Source: Sulfitobacter brevis (GTDB taxonomy: Bacteria > Pseudomonadota > Alphaproteobacteria > Rhodobacterales > Rhodobacteraceae). Taken from it: a DNA stretch of 64,000 nucleotides. The DNA is taken from NCBI RefSeq assembly GCF_900112755.1, contig NZ_FOMW01000004.1, positions 266,882-330,881 of the forward strand, in the 5' to 3' direction. Every line of letters begins with the position of its first letter. Positions within the stretch are counted from its first letter, which is position 1. The translations under genes and the position numbers were made by a program. Below are positions 8,145 to 16,770 of the stretch, piece after piece. The notes under the pieces are model-generated. The model did not search any database. It saw only the letters and a list, made by a program, of their open reading frames with translations, and was not told the DNA's origin.

Positions 8145-9773
8145 ATGGGTTGGATGCAGGACGAGACCGGATTGGGCAAATGTGCGGCCAATCATATTGC
8201 CCTGAGCCCCCTGTCGCATCTGGCGCGGGCAGCCCATGTTTTTGCCGATCATCCAGCAGTAGTCTATGGCGATCACCGCGTGACCTACGCCGAGTATCAC
8301 GACCGCTGCACGCGGCTTGCCAGTGCACTTGCAGCAATGGGTGTGGCATCGGGCGAGGTCGTGGCCACGCTGATCCCCAATCTGCCCGCACAGGCCGAGG
8401 CGCATTTTGGCGCACCCGCTTGCGGGGCCGTGCTCAACACCATCAACACGCGGCTTGATGTCGGGACGGTCAGCTATATCTTTGATCACGGCGGCGCCAA
8501 GGTGGTGCTGGTCGACAGCCAGTTTCTCGACCTCGCCGAAGCCGCCTGCGCCCAAATGCAGGGTAAAGCGCCTAAGATTATCGAGGTACCGGATGCCGCA
8601 GCGGGCTTTCCGGCCTCTGGCCGCCACCCGCAATATCAAGCGGTGCTGGCAGGCGCGGATCCTGCTTTTGACTGGATGTTGCCGCAGGACGAATGGGAAA
8701 GCCTTGCGCTCAACTATACCTCCGGCACCACGGGGCGGCCCAAGGGCGTGGTCTATCACCACCGCGGCGCCTATCTGATGACGATGGGCACGGTGGTGTC
8801 ATGGCGCATGGTGTTGCATCCGGTGTTCATGCAGATCGTGCCGCTGTTTCATTGCAACGGCTGGAACCACACGTGGATGATGCCGCTGATCGGCGGCACA
8901 CTGGTCTGCTGCCGCGACGTGACCGCAGCGGCGATCTATAACGCTATCGCAGACGAGGGCGTGACCCACTTCGGCGGCGCCCCGATTGTGCTGAACATGC
9001 TGGTCAACGCCAGCCAAGCCGAACGCCGCAGTTTTGACCACACCGTCGAGGTTTTCACCGCAGGCGCGCCGCCTGCCCCTGCGACCTTGGGCAAGATCGA
9101 AAAGCTCGGCTTCAACGTCACGCAGGTTTACGGGCTGACCGAAACTTACGGTCATGTCACCGAATGCATTTGGCGCAAGGATTGGGATAGCACCGATGGC
9201 GCGGGACGCGCCGCGATCAAGGCCCGCCAAGGGGTCGCCATGCCGATGATGGAACATATCACGGTGATGGACAGCGCCATGCAGCAGATCCCGATGGACG
9301 GCACCGCGCAGGGCGAGATCATGATCCGCGGCAATTCGGTGATGAAAGGCTATCTGAGAAACCCCGAGGCCACAGCAGAGGCTTTCGCGGGCGGCTATTT
9401 CCACTCCGGCGATATCGCGGTGCAACATCCAGACGGCTATGTGCAGATCGCCGACCGCGCCAAGGACATCATCATTTCGGGCGGCGAGAATATCTCCTCT
9501 GTCGAGATCGAAGGCGTGTTGATGGGCCATGACGACGTGAACCTTGCTGCCGTGGTGGCCAAGCCGGACGACAAATGGGGCGAGGTGCCTTGCGCCTTTG
9601 TCGAGCTAAAACCCGGTGTCACGGGCGATGCCGCTGCGCTGATCGCCTTCTGCCGCGCAACGCTGGCGGGGTTCAAAGTGCCCAAAACGATCGTGTTTCA
9701 GGAGCTGCCCAAAACCTCGACCGGCAAAATCCAGAAGTTCGAACTGCGCAAACAGGCGAGTGCGACTGTCTAG
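8145..9773 (+). CDS. Acyl-CoA synthetase (AMP-binding), DmdB-like
   Basis: A 542-residue member of the ANL superfamily. The AMP/ATP loop NYTSGTTGRPKG is near residue 190, the adenine-binding stretch VYGLTETYGHV near 330, the hinge ADRAKDIIISGGENIS near 445, and the catalytic Lys in KTSTGKIQKFELR near 525. It makes acyl-CoA from a carboxylate, ATP and CoA. The overall sequence style (NTINTRLDVGTVSYIFDHG and WRKDWD) is that of roseobacter DmdB-type ligases, which activate methylmercaptopropionate or short/medium fatty acids. Substrate assignment is inference, so no symbol is given. The ribosome site is GGGAGACGGCA before the ATG. The last four bases overlap the convergent GNAT gene. Confidence 0.88.
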   Translation: MGWMQDETGLGKCAANHIALSPLSHLARAAHVFADHPAVVYGDHRVTYAEYHDRCTRLASALAAMGVASGEVVATLIPNLPAQAEAHFGAPACGAVLNTINTRLDVGTVSYIFDHGGAKVVLVDSQFLDLAEAACAQMQGKAPKIIEVPDAAAGFPASGRHPQYQAVLAGADPAFDWMLPQDEWESLALNYTSGTTGRPKGVVYHHRGAYLMTMGTVVSWRMVLHPVFMQIVPLFHCNGWNHTWMMPLIGGTLVCCRDVTAAAIYNAIADEGVTHFGGAPIVLNMLVNASQAERRSFDHTVEVFTAGAPPAPATLGKIEKLGFNVTQVYGLTETYGHVTECIWRKDWDSTDGAGRAAIKARQGVAMPMMEHITVMDSAMQQIPMDGTAQGEIMIRGNSVMKGYLRNPEATAEAFAGGYFHSGDIAVQHPDGYVQIADRAKDIIISGGENISSVEIEGVLMGHDDVNLAAVVAKPDDKWGEVPCAFVELKPGVTGDAAALIAFCRATLAGFKVPKTIVFQELPKTSTGKIQKFELRKQASATV

Positions 9774-10234
9774 CCGATCTGCTTTTCATAGCGCCAGACA
9801 TCCAGCGTAACGCTGCCATCGCGGGTGGGCGCCGTGTAGCTGACCGTTTCCGCGCGGTGCCATCCGCATTTCTCATAAAACCGAGCGGCGCGTAGGTTGC
9901 CGACGGTGCAGGCCAGCCACGCGGTGCGCCCCGTCAAATCGGCCTCGACGGAGGCCATCAGCGCCTGCGCCACGCCGCGCCCCTTCAAAGCCGGATCAAC
10001 ATAAAGCTGATAAAGCTCGTCTTGCTTGAGGATGTAGAAACCGGCGATGCCCTGTTCGTCACGCCCCACCCTTACATCGGGCAGATCTTCGGTCATCCGT
10101 GCAGTGAATTCATCGGGCTGGCGCGTCGCAACAAGGGCTGCCGAGACAATATCGCCATGCGCCTGATGCCAACCTTCGTGCCAGATTTGCACAAGTTGTG
10201 GAATATCCTGCGCTTGAGCGGTAGTGATCTTCAT
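9770..10234 (-). CDS. GNAT-family N-acetyltransferase
   Basis: The 154-residue protein has the GNAT core. Strand/helix motif A is LYQLYVDPALKGRGVAQALMASVE, with the acetyl-CoA pyrophosphate loop GRGVAQAL, and motif B is NLRAARFYEKCGWHRAE. It transfers an acetyl group to an amine on an unknown substrate. The start is the ATG that opens MKITTAQAQDIPQLVQIW, a usual GNAT beginning. The gene converges on the acyl-CoA ligase with a 4-nt tail overlap and diverges from the membrane-anchored unknown on the right. Confidence 0.88.
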   Translation of the reverse strand: MKITTAQAQDIPQLVQIWHEGWHQAHGDIVSAALVATRQPDEFTARMTEDLPDVRVGRDEQGIAGFYILKQDELYQLYVDPALKGRGVAQALMASVEADLTGRTAWLACTVGNLRAARFYEKCGWHRAETVSYTAPTRDGSVTLDVWRYEKQIG

Positions 10235-10319
10235 TATGGTGTCCTACGCGGGGCCCATTGCCCCGAAAGTAACCTCTGCTAATGTACTGCAAAAGAAAAC
10301 AGGCGCTGACAATAACCCG

Positions 10320-11333
10320 ATGACCGCACTCAGCAAATATGCCCGCCTCGAAGCGACGGGCCTTTGGCGTGCCACGCCCGAAGCGCAGCGCCGCGAAGTC
10401 ATCGTGTCGGTGGGCGAAGCGACGCTGGTGATCAGTGATCTGAAGGATCAGGCGCTGACCCATTGGTCGCTGGCGGCATTGGAACGCGCCAACACCGGAA
10501 AAAGCCCCGCAATCTATCACCCAGACGGCGATCCCAGCGAAACGCTGGAACTGGGCGAGGGCGAAGAACAGATGATCGAGGCGATCGAGACCCTGCGCCG
10601 TGCGGTGAACCGCAGCCGCCCGCGCCCCGGCAGGTTGCGCTGGGTGGGTGTCCTGGTATCGGTTGTGGTGGTCGCGGCGCTGGCGTTGTTCTGGCTGCCA
10701 AGCGCGATGCAGGACCATACCCTGCGGGTGGTGCCACGGGTGAAACGCGCGGCCATCGGGCAGGCGCTCTTGAAGCGGATCGAACGCGGCTCTGGGGCGG
10801 TTTGCGCCGAAGAAGCTGGCGTTGGGGCCCTGACGCGGCTGGCCGCACGGCTCAAATCGGCACGGATCGTCGTGGTGCCCGCGATGACCCAGCCCAGCCT
10901 CAACCTACCTGGCGGTTTGATTGTGCTGAACCGCAGCGTGATCGAGGATTACGAAGAGCCCGACGTAGCCGCAGGCTATGTGCTGACCGAGTTGGCGCGC
11001 CGCTCCGAGACCGACCCGCTGCGCGATCTGCTGCGGGTGGTGGGGCTGCGTGAAAACTTCCGCTTGCTGACCACTGGCGATATCGCGCCGGACGCGCTCA
11101 ACACCTACGCGGAATATCTGCTGACTGTGCCCGGAAAGCCGCCTGCTTTAGCGACCCAGCTTGCCCGCTTTGACGCCGCTGCCCTGCGCAGCACGCCCTA
11201 TGCCTATGCCCGTGATATCACGGGCGAGACCGTGCTTGAACTGATCGAGGGTGATCCGATGAATGGCCGCCTGACCGAACCGCTGTTGTCCGACTCCGAC
11301 TGGTTGCAGTTGCAAAGCATCTGCGGCGGCTAG
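10320..11333 (+). CDS. Membrane-anchored protein of unknown function
   Basis: I chose the ATG at 10320 (MTALSKYARLEATGLWRA); an upstream in-frame ATG would add 32 residues overlapping the start of the divergent GNAT gene. The 337-residue product has a cytoplasmic N-terminal part of about 110 residues, a single membrane helix (WVGVLVSVVVVAALALFWL, near residues 107-125), then a periplasmic part. That part contains MTQPSLNLPGGLIVLNRSVIEDYEEPDVAAGYVLTEL, which faintly recalls the strand-helix layout of M48-like peptidases but lacks the HExxH motif. I do not recognise the family and assign no function. Confidence 0.75.
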   Translation: MTALSKYARLEATGLWRATPEAQRREVIVSVGEATLVISDLKDQALTHWSLAALERANTGKSPAIYHPDGDPSETLELGEGEEQMIEAIETLRRAVNRSRPRPGRLRWVGVLVSVVVVAALALFWLPSAMQDHTLRVVPRVKRAAIGQALLKRIERGSGAVCAEEAGVGALTRLAARLKSARIVVVPAMTQPSLNLPGGLIVLNRSVIEDYEEPDVAAGYVLTELARRSETDPLRDLLRVVGLRENFRLLTTGDIAPDALNTYAEYLLTVPGKPPALATQLARFDAAALRSTPYAYARDITGETVLELIEGDPMNGRLTEPLLSDSDWLQLQSICGG

Positions 11334-11383
11334 TGAGCACGCCACGAAATCCGGCGCGAAACCCTGCGAACACCCCATGAAAA

Positions 11384-11420
11384 AGGCCAGCCGGAGATGC
11401 TCCGACTGGCCTGTGTTTTT
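11384..11420. terminator. Bidirectional terminator between convergent genes
   Basis: AGGCCAGCCGGAG (11384-11396) pairs with CTCCGACTGGCCT (11400-11412) with one mismatch and a 3-nt loop. TGTTTTT follows on the plus strand, and the preceding AAAAA gives T5 on the minus strand. It serves both the unknown gene ending at 11333 and the SPOR gene ending at 11439. Confidence 0.85.
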
Positions 11421-11438
11421 CTATGCAAACCCGTGAGA

Positions 11439-12893
11439 TCAGTTGCGCGCGAAGGCATCCCGATATCCGGCACGCTTGAGACGGGCCATCGCGTTCTGGG
11501 TGGACCCATCCGCTTTGAACGGTCCCGCCTGCACCGTCAGATAGCTTTTGCCACCCTTGATGTGTTTGCCGATCCGCGCCGGGAACCCCAGCGAGGCGAT
11601 CTTTTGTGCAGCGCGTTGGGCATTGGCAGGGTTCCCAAAGGTGCCGACCTGCACATACTGCTTGCCCGCCACGGCACGCGCAGGCGCGGCCGCTTGAGGT
11701 TCGACAGCCCGTGGGGCCGAACGGCTGGAGTAGACCGGCTTGCGCGTGACCTGCTGGCGCTGGATCGGTGCGGCACCTGGCTTACGCAACACGCGCTTGA
11801 GCCGCTGCCCGTCGCGCTGGACGATCTCGACAGTACCAAGCTCGCGGCTTTGGGTCATCACGTCAATGTAGGGATAGATCAACGGCACTGATGCGGTCAC
11901 GTCCTTGCCTGTGCGCGTATCGATCAGGCGGCGCGGTACAGTTTGGGTCCAGACCAGCAACATCTCATGGCGTCCGGCCAGTGTCTGCTCGGCGCGGTAG
12001 GGGTTCAAACGACCGTCATCCCAAACCTTGCGGTAGCCTTTAGGCACTTTGACGTTGCGCGTATTGATGCGGTTGTGCGCCACATGCTTCGGCACGATCC
12101 GCGTATTCGCGGTAACCGTCACCGGGGCTGGAGCCTGAGCCACAACTGCGCGACGCGACGCGGGGGCGACTGTTGCCACAGGTGCCGTGCGCGCGACGGG
12201 GGCGAGCGTCGCCACCTGCGCTTGGGTCGCGCGGCGATTGCCGACAATAGGTGCGTCCTGCGGGCCGCAACGGATCACATTTTTGCCAGAACTGCGCAGG
12301 TATTGTTGCGACAGTGCCGAGGCGCCGGGACAGGCTGACGCGGCGCGCACTGTTTGGGTTGTAACAGTGCGTGTAGTTGCGACCGGAGCTGCGGCAACGA
12401 CACGCGGGCGCGGCGCCGGCTTTGGCAGCGCAACGGGCGCGGTCTGGCGCACAACGACAGGTGCGGGCAGCGGCTTGGGGCGCGGCGCTTCGACCACGCG
12501 CGGGGCTGGCGCCTGTTTGACCACTGGCTTGGCGGCTGGCTTTACTACGCGCTTGACGGGTGCAGGCGCAGGAACGGATTTGACGGGCGCGTTCATGGTG
12601 ATCTGCACAGGTGCTTCTTTTGGCGCTTTTGGCGCGGCGGCGACCTGACTGATACCTGTCGGCTGGAACCCGCAGACGACCTGCCGCGCCCGCGATACCC
12701 GCGGCACCCAAGTGACGTTGCCATCGATACCGGCGCGGATAAAGACGCAGCCCCGGCTATCGACATATTGCTTGCCGTTATAAGAGCTTGGCGGAAATTC
12801 AGCAGGCTGGCGGTCCGTGTTTTGTGCCTGCACGGCGGTGACGCCGATAGAGCCTGCCACTATGGCCAGTGCAATAAGTCTCGTTAGTTTCAT
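11439..12893 (-). CDS. SPOR-domain cell-envelope protein
   Basis: The 484-residue protein starts with a signal peptide (MKLTRLIALAIVAGSIGV, cleavage expected after VQAQ). A Cys-containing region follows (SRGCVFIRAGIDGNVTWVPR). Residues about 90-300 are low-complexity Pro/Ala/Val-rich with many KP and AP pairs, a probable extended spacer across the periplasm. The last 75 residues form a SPOR domain (GKQYVQVGTFGNPANAQRAA, then GGKSYLTVQAGPF), which binds denuded peptidoglycan at division septa. A longer upstream in-frame start is less likely because it would place sequence before the signal peptide. It probably acts in septal wall processing; it lacks a visible catalytic domain. Confidence 0.85.
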   Translation of the reverse strand: MKLTRLIALAIVAGSIGVTAVQAQNTDRQPAEFPPSSYNGKQYVDSRGCVFIRAGIDGNVTWVPRVSRARQVVCGFQPTGISQVAAAPKAPKEAPVQITMNAPVKSVPAPAPVKRVVKPAAKPVVKQAPAPRVVEAPRPKPLPAPVVVRQTAPVALPKPAPRPRVVAAAPVATTRTVTTQTVRAASACPGASALSQQYLRSSGKNVIRCGPQDAPIVGNRRATQAQVATLAPVARTAPVATVAPASRRAVVAQAPAPVTVTANTRIVPKHVAHNRINTRNVKVPKGYRKVWDDGRLNPYRAEQTLAGRHEMLLVWTQTVPRRLIDTRTGKDVTASVPLIYPYIDVMTQSRELGTVEIVQRDGQRLKRVLRKPGAAPIQRQQVTRKPVYSSRSAPRAVEPQAAAPARAVAGKQYVQVGTFGNPANAQRAAQKIASLGFPARIGKHIKGGKSYLTVQAGPFKADGSTQNAMARLKRAGYRDAFARN

Positions 12894-12984
12894 GTCGTGC
12901 CCCCACACTATGTAGACACAACGATGCATCACCGCGCGTCTCAAGTCTAGCAGATGGCGCAGAAATTCCACCAATCAAGAGGGT

Positions 12985-13626
12985 TTATTTCGTGCCGAAC
13001 ATCCTGTCGCCCGCATCGCCAAGGCCCGGAATGATATATCCGACCTCGTTAAGCGCTTCGTCCACGGCGGCCGTGACGATCGGCACATCGGGATGCGCCT
13101 CTTTCATCCGCGCAATCCCTTCGGGCGAGGCCAGCAAACACAAAAAGCGGATATTGGTGGCGCCCGCCTGCTTCAGCAGGTCAATCGCCGCAACCGAGGA
13201 GTTGCCGGTCGCCAGCATCGGGTCCACGGCAATCACCAGACGGTCGTCCATGCCTTCGGGCACTTTGAAGTAATATTGCACCGGCTGCAGTGTGGCTTCA
13301 TCGCGGTAAAGCCCGACAAATCCGACCCGCGCCGAGGGGATCAGCTCCAAAACACCATCAAGTAGCCCGTTGCCTGCCCGCAGGATCGAGATCAGGGCCA
13401 GCTTCTTGCCGTCCAGTGTCGGGGCATCCATCGATTGCATCGGGGTTTCGATGCGCTTGGTGGTCATCGGCAGGCCGCGCGTGACCTCATAGGCCAAGAG
13501 CTGGCTGATCTCGCGCAGCAACTGGCGGAACGCTCCGGTCGAGGTATCGCGGTCGCGCATGATTGTCAGTTTATGCTGAACCAGCGGGTGGTCCACCACT
13601 GTCAAATGTCCGTCGTCCTTGGCCAT
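12985..13626 (-). CDS. upp: Uracil phosphoribosyltransferase
   Basis: A 213-residue enzyme of normal length that makes UMP from uracil and PRPP. The PRPP-binding loop is [16 protein letters not shown] near residue 135, preceded by [21 protein letters not shown]. The C-terminal uracil-binding stretch is [17 protein letters not shown]. The ATG at 13626 follows an AAGGGG ribosome site; an upstream ATG in frame lacks one. It is the last gene of a leftward cdd-deoA-deoB-upp set, 80 nt after deoB, so it may be transcribed with that salvage operon or from its own promoter. Confidence 0.95.
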   Translation of the reverse strand: MAKDDGHLTVVDHPLVQHKLTIMRDRDTSTGAFRQLLREISQLLAYEVTRGLPMTTKRIETPMQSMDAPTLDGKKLALISILRAGNGLLDGVLELIPSARVGFVGLYRDEATLQPVQYYFKVPEGMDDRLVIAVDPMLATGNSSVAAIDLLKQAGATNIRFLCLLASPEGIARMKEAHPDVPIVTAAVDEALNEVGYIIPGLGDAGDRMFGTK

Positions 13627-13706
13627 GTCGTTCCCCTTTATTTCGCTCGCTTTTAGCCTCAAGTCGCCCTGCGGCACAAGGCAAGGGCGTGTCTGATTGC
13701 CCGAAA

Positions 13707-14900
13707 CTAACGCGGCACCGTAACGCCGAGGTGGTCTGCGACCAATGCGGCCACATCGACAAAACCGATTTGGCCCAATTCACCTCTGCCCTGCCCCGCA
13801 ATCAACACCGGCACCCGTTCACGGGTATGGTCGGTGCCAATCCATGTCGGATCGTTGCCATGATCGGCGGTCAGCAGCAGCATGTCATCAGGACGCAGCG
13901 CTGCGATGACAGTGCCTATCCGCCCGTCAAACCACTCCAATGCCCGCGCATAACCCGACACATCGCGGCGGTGGCCGTAAAGGCTGTCGAACTCGACAAA
14001 ATTCGCAAATGTCAGGCTGCCCTCTGGCGCATCGCGGACCAGATCATCCAGATGATCCAACAGAACCGCATCAGTGCCTTTGCGGACCTCGTCGATGCCC
14101 TGCATCGAAAAGATATCGCCAATCTTGCCCACGGCGATGACCGGCCTGCCAGCGTCCTGCACCCAATTGGTCAGCACCGGCTTTGGCGGGGTTATCGCAT
14201 AATCGCGGCGGTGCGCGGTGCGGGTAAATCCGTTCTCGGCATCCCCGATAAAAGGCCGCGCAATAACCCGCCCGGCCTTCATCGCGTGCAAGATAGGGGC
14301 GATGTCACGGCAAAGCGTTAACAAGCGCTCCAACCCGAAATGTTCCTCATGCGCGGCAATCTGGAACACGGAATCCGCTGATGTATAGCAAATCGGCATG
14401 TCGGTTGCGCAATGCTCCGCCCCAAATCGCGCGATGATCTCGGTGCCCGAGGCATGGCAATTGCCCAAAATCCCCTTTGTGCCCGCCGCTGCCGCGACCT
14501 GTGCCGTCAGATCGGCGGGAAAGGCAGGCGTGCTGTCGGGAAAATAATGCCACTCCCATGGCACCGGCAACCCTGCGAGTTCCCAATGGCCCGAGGGCGT
14601 GTCCTTGCCGCGCGAAACCTCGGTCGCAGCACCCCATTGCCCGCGAGGCGTGGCATCAAGACCCGGCACCTGCATGCCACTGGCAAGCGTCAAAGCCGCC
14701 CCCAACCCCAGTGCATCAAGTTTTGGCAAAGACAATGGCCCGCTGCGGCCTTCCTCTGCCGCACCCGCGGCGCAAGCTTCGGCGATATGGCCCAGCGTAT
14801 TGGCACCGGTGTCCGGCAGAGCACCGTTAAAGAACGTATCTGCGTCGGGCGCGCCGCCGATGCCGACGGAGTCCATCACCACAAGAAATGCACGCGCCAT
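13707..14900 (-). CDS. deoB: Phosphopentomutase
   Basis: A 397-residue alkaline-phosphatase-superfamily enzyme that interconverts (deoxy)ribose-1-phosphate and -5-phosphate. The N-terminal metal site is [13 protein letters not shown] and the phosphorylated Thr lies in [14 protein letters not shown]. The second metal site is [21 protein letters not shown] near residue 345. It continues the breakdown of nucleosides begun by thymidine phosphorylase, whose gene lies directly upstream. The deoB ATG and the deoA TGA share one base at 14900, which implies coupled translation. Confidence 0.95.
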   Translation of the reverse strand: MARAFLVVMDSVGIGGAPDADTFFNGALPDTGANTLGHIAEACAAGAAEEGRSGPLSLPKLDALGLGAALTLASGMQVPGLDATPRGQWGAATEVSRGKDTPSGHWELAGLPVPWEWHYFPDSTPAFPADLTAQVAAAAGTKGILGNCHASGTEIIARFGAEHCATDMPICYTSADSVFQIAAHEEHFGLERLLTLCRDIAPILHAMKAGRVIARPFIGDAENGFTRTAHRRDYAITPPKPVLTNWVQDAGRPVIAVGKIGDIFSMQGIDEVRKGTDAVLLDHLDDLVRDAPEGSLTFANFVEFDSLYGHRRDVSGYARALEWFDGRIGTVIAALRPDDMLLLTADHGNDPTWIGTDHTRERVPVLIAGQGRGELGQIGFVDVAALVADHLGVTVPR

Positions 14901-16204
14901 CAGCCTACCCTTTCCAAGATCAGATCGGGCAAGTCGGGGGCGCTGTCGGCGAGTGTCATCGCTGCAGCGACTTGTGCCGCCACACGGTCGGCGTCTTCGG
15001 GGCGGCTGGCGTGAACCATCGCCAGCGGCTGACCCTTCTCGACATAGCTGCCAAGCCGCAAAATCTCCGAAAGCCCCACGGCGGGATCAATCTGGTCGCT
15101 TTCCACCACGCGCCCGCCGCCCAGCGCCACAACGCCAAGGCCCAAAGCTTCCCCATCAATCGCGGCGACATAGCCCGCAACAGGGGCAGGCACCGCGCGG
15201 ATCACCGTGGCCTCGGGCAGCACACGCTGCCAAAGCTGGCTAAAATCCGCAGGGCCGCCCATCGCGGCAATCATCCGGTCAAACCGCTCTGCGGCGGCAC
15301 CGCTGCGGATCGCCTCGCGCAGCTTATCAGCCCCATCCTGCGCATCACGGGCCAGACCGCCATTGGCGAGCAATCCGCCCCCAAGCGCGGCAGCAACCTC
15401 GACAATCGGGCCGGTGCCCTGCCCCGTCAGCACGCGCATAACCTCGACCACTTCCAGCGCATTGCCAAGGCTCGGCACCAGAGGTTGGCTCATGTCGCTG
15501 ATGATTGCGGTGGTCCGGCAGCCCGCTGCATTCGCGGTTTTGGTCAAAGCCTCGGCCAAGGCCCGCGCCTGCGCCATATCCTTCATGAACGCGCCGCTGC
15601 CGACTTTGACATCCAGCACCAAACCGTCGAGCCCTGCCGCGAGTTTTTTCGACAGGATCGAGGCCGTGATCAGGTCGAGCGAGTCCACCGTCGACGAAAC
15701 ATCGCGCACCGCATAAAGCCGCTTATCCGCAGGCGCGATATCCGCAGTGGCGCCGACGATCGCGCAGCCTGCGTCGGCGACCACGGCCCCGAATTTCTGC
15801 GCGTCAATTTGCGTCACCACACCAGGGATGGCCTCGAGTTTATCGAGCGTGCCCCCGGTGTGGCCCAGCCCCCGTCCCGAGATCATCGGCACATAGGCCC
15901 CACAAGCAGCCAGCGCAGGCGCGAGGATCAAAGACACGCAATCACCGACCCCGCCAGTAGAGTGTTTATCAAGCACCGGACCGTCGAGATCCCATTCCAG
16001 CACGCGACCAGAATCGCGCATCGCCAACGTCAGTGCGACGCGGCCTGCATCTGTAAGCCCGTTCAGGCAAACGCCCATCGCAAATGCGCCCGCCTGCGCG
16101 TCGCTCAACTGACCAGTCGCCAAGGCCTGTGCGACCCACGACATTTCGGCCTCGTCTAATCCCTGCGCGTGGCGCAGTTTGGCCAATATCGCCCGCGCGT
16201 TCAT
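14900..16204 (-). CDS. deoA: Thymidine phosphorylase
   Basis: A 434-residue enzyme splitting thymidine or deoxyuridine with phosphate into base and deoxyribose-1-phosphate. The signature DKHSTGGVGDCVSLILAPALA (residues about 80-100) contains the phosphate-binding Lys/Ser/Gly loop, followed by MISGRGLGHTGGTLDKLEAIPG. I chose the ATG at 16204 (MNARAILAKLRHAQGL), one base after the cdd stop codon. An extension of 12 codons upstream would run into cdd. It is the second gene of the nucleoside salvage operon. Confidence 0.95.
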   Translation of the reverse strand: MNARAILAKLRHAQGLDEAEMSWVAQALATGQLSDAQAGAFAMGVCLNGLTDAGRVALTLAMRDSGRVLEWDLDGPVLDKHSTGGVGDCVSLILAPALAACGAYVPMISGRGLGHTGGTLDKLEAIPGVVTQIDAQKFGAVVADAGCAIVGATADIAPADKRLYAVRDVSSTVDSLDLITASILSKKLAAGLDGLVLDVKVGSGAFMKDMAQARALAEALTKTANAAGCRTTAIISDMSQPLVPSLGNALEVVEVMRVLTGQGTGPIVEVAAALGGGLLANGGLARDAQDGADKLREAIRSGAAAERFDRMIAAMGGPADFSQLWQRVLPEATVIRAVPAPVAGYVAAIDGEALGLGVVALGGGRVVESDQIDPAVGLSEILRLGSYVEKGQPLAMVHASRPEDADRVAAQVAAAMTLADSAPDLPDLILERVG

Positions 16205-16205
16205 G

Positions 16206-16604
16206 TCAGGAGCCTTGCATATGCGCGGCACCAAAGGCACCGGGCAGCAGTTCCGCCACGGTCAGCACCTGCTCTGCGCCCGCGGTTGTTGCCATGGTCA
16301 CGCGCACATTGCCTGCCGCAAATTCCGCAAGCTTCTGGCGGCATCCACCACAGGGCGGCACCGGTTGCGGGCTGCCTGCGACGACATAGATTTCCGTCAC
16401 CACCCGCTCGCCTGCTGCAACCATCGCGGCAATGGCACCAGCCTCGGCACAGGTGCCTTCGGGATAGGCCACGTTTTCAACGTTGCAGCCGACATAGACC
16501 GCCCCCGTTTCGGTGCGCAGTGCTGCGCCGACTTGGAACTTCGAATAGGGCGCATGGGCGTTTTCGCGCACTTCGATTGCCGCATCCCGCAGGTCAGATG
16601 TCAT
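16206..16604 (-). CDS. cdd: Cytidine deaminase
   Basis: A 132-residue zinc enzyme converting (deoxy)cytidine to (deoxy)uridine. The zinc and catalytic residues are visible: TCAEAGAI (Cys and the proton-shuttle Glu) and PPCGGCRQKL (the PCxxC pair). A strong ribosome site (GAGGGGAA) precedes the ATG. It is the first gene of the leftward operon that then cleaves the nucleoside (deoA), isomerises the sugar phosphate (deoB) and recycles uracil (upp). Confidence 0.95.
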   Translation of the reverse strand: MTSDLRDAAIEVRENAHAPYSKFQVGAALRTETGAVYVGCNVENVAYPEGTCAEAGAIAAMVAAGERVVTEIYVVAGSPQPVPPCGGCRQKLAEFAAGNVRVTMATTAGAEQVLTVAELLPGAFGAAHMQGS

Positions 16605-16770
16605 AGTATTCCCCTCTTTCTTTCCACTTATAGAAAACTCCGCATCCTGTTGCGATGCAAAAAGCCGCGCAGCCCGCGCCCCGCCGATTTTGTACTACAG
16701 CAAAAGGCATGTTGGCCTGCTTGCAAGAGTAGTTTAATGCTAAACCATCTTCCGGAAGGAGCGCTTTTAC
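16605..16770. promoter_or_regulatory. Divergent promoter region between cdd and malic enzyme
   Basis: 166 nt without a credible gene separate two outward-reading genes, so promoters for both must lie here. The right side contains the ribosome site GGAAGGAGCG, about 8 nt before the malic enzyme ATG. I see no clean -35/-10 pair or convincing operator. A short leftward frame across the region (16594-16815) has no ribosome site and overlaps both genes. Confidence 0.5.

Noticed and set aside
14888..16159. Rightward 423-codon frame opposite deoA
   Set aside because: The deoA and deoB motifs on the other strand are decisive; this frame is their shadow.
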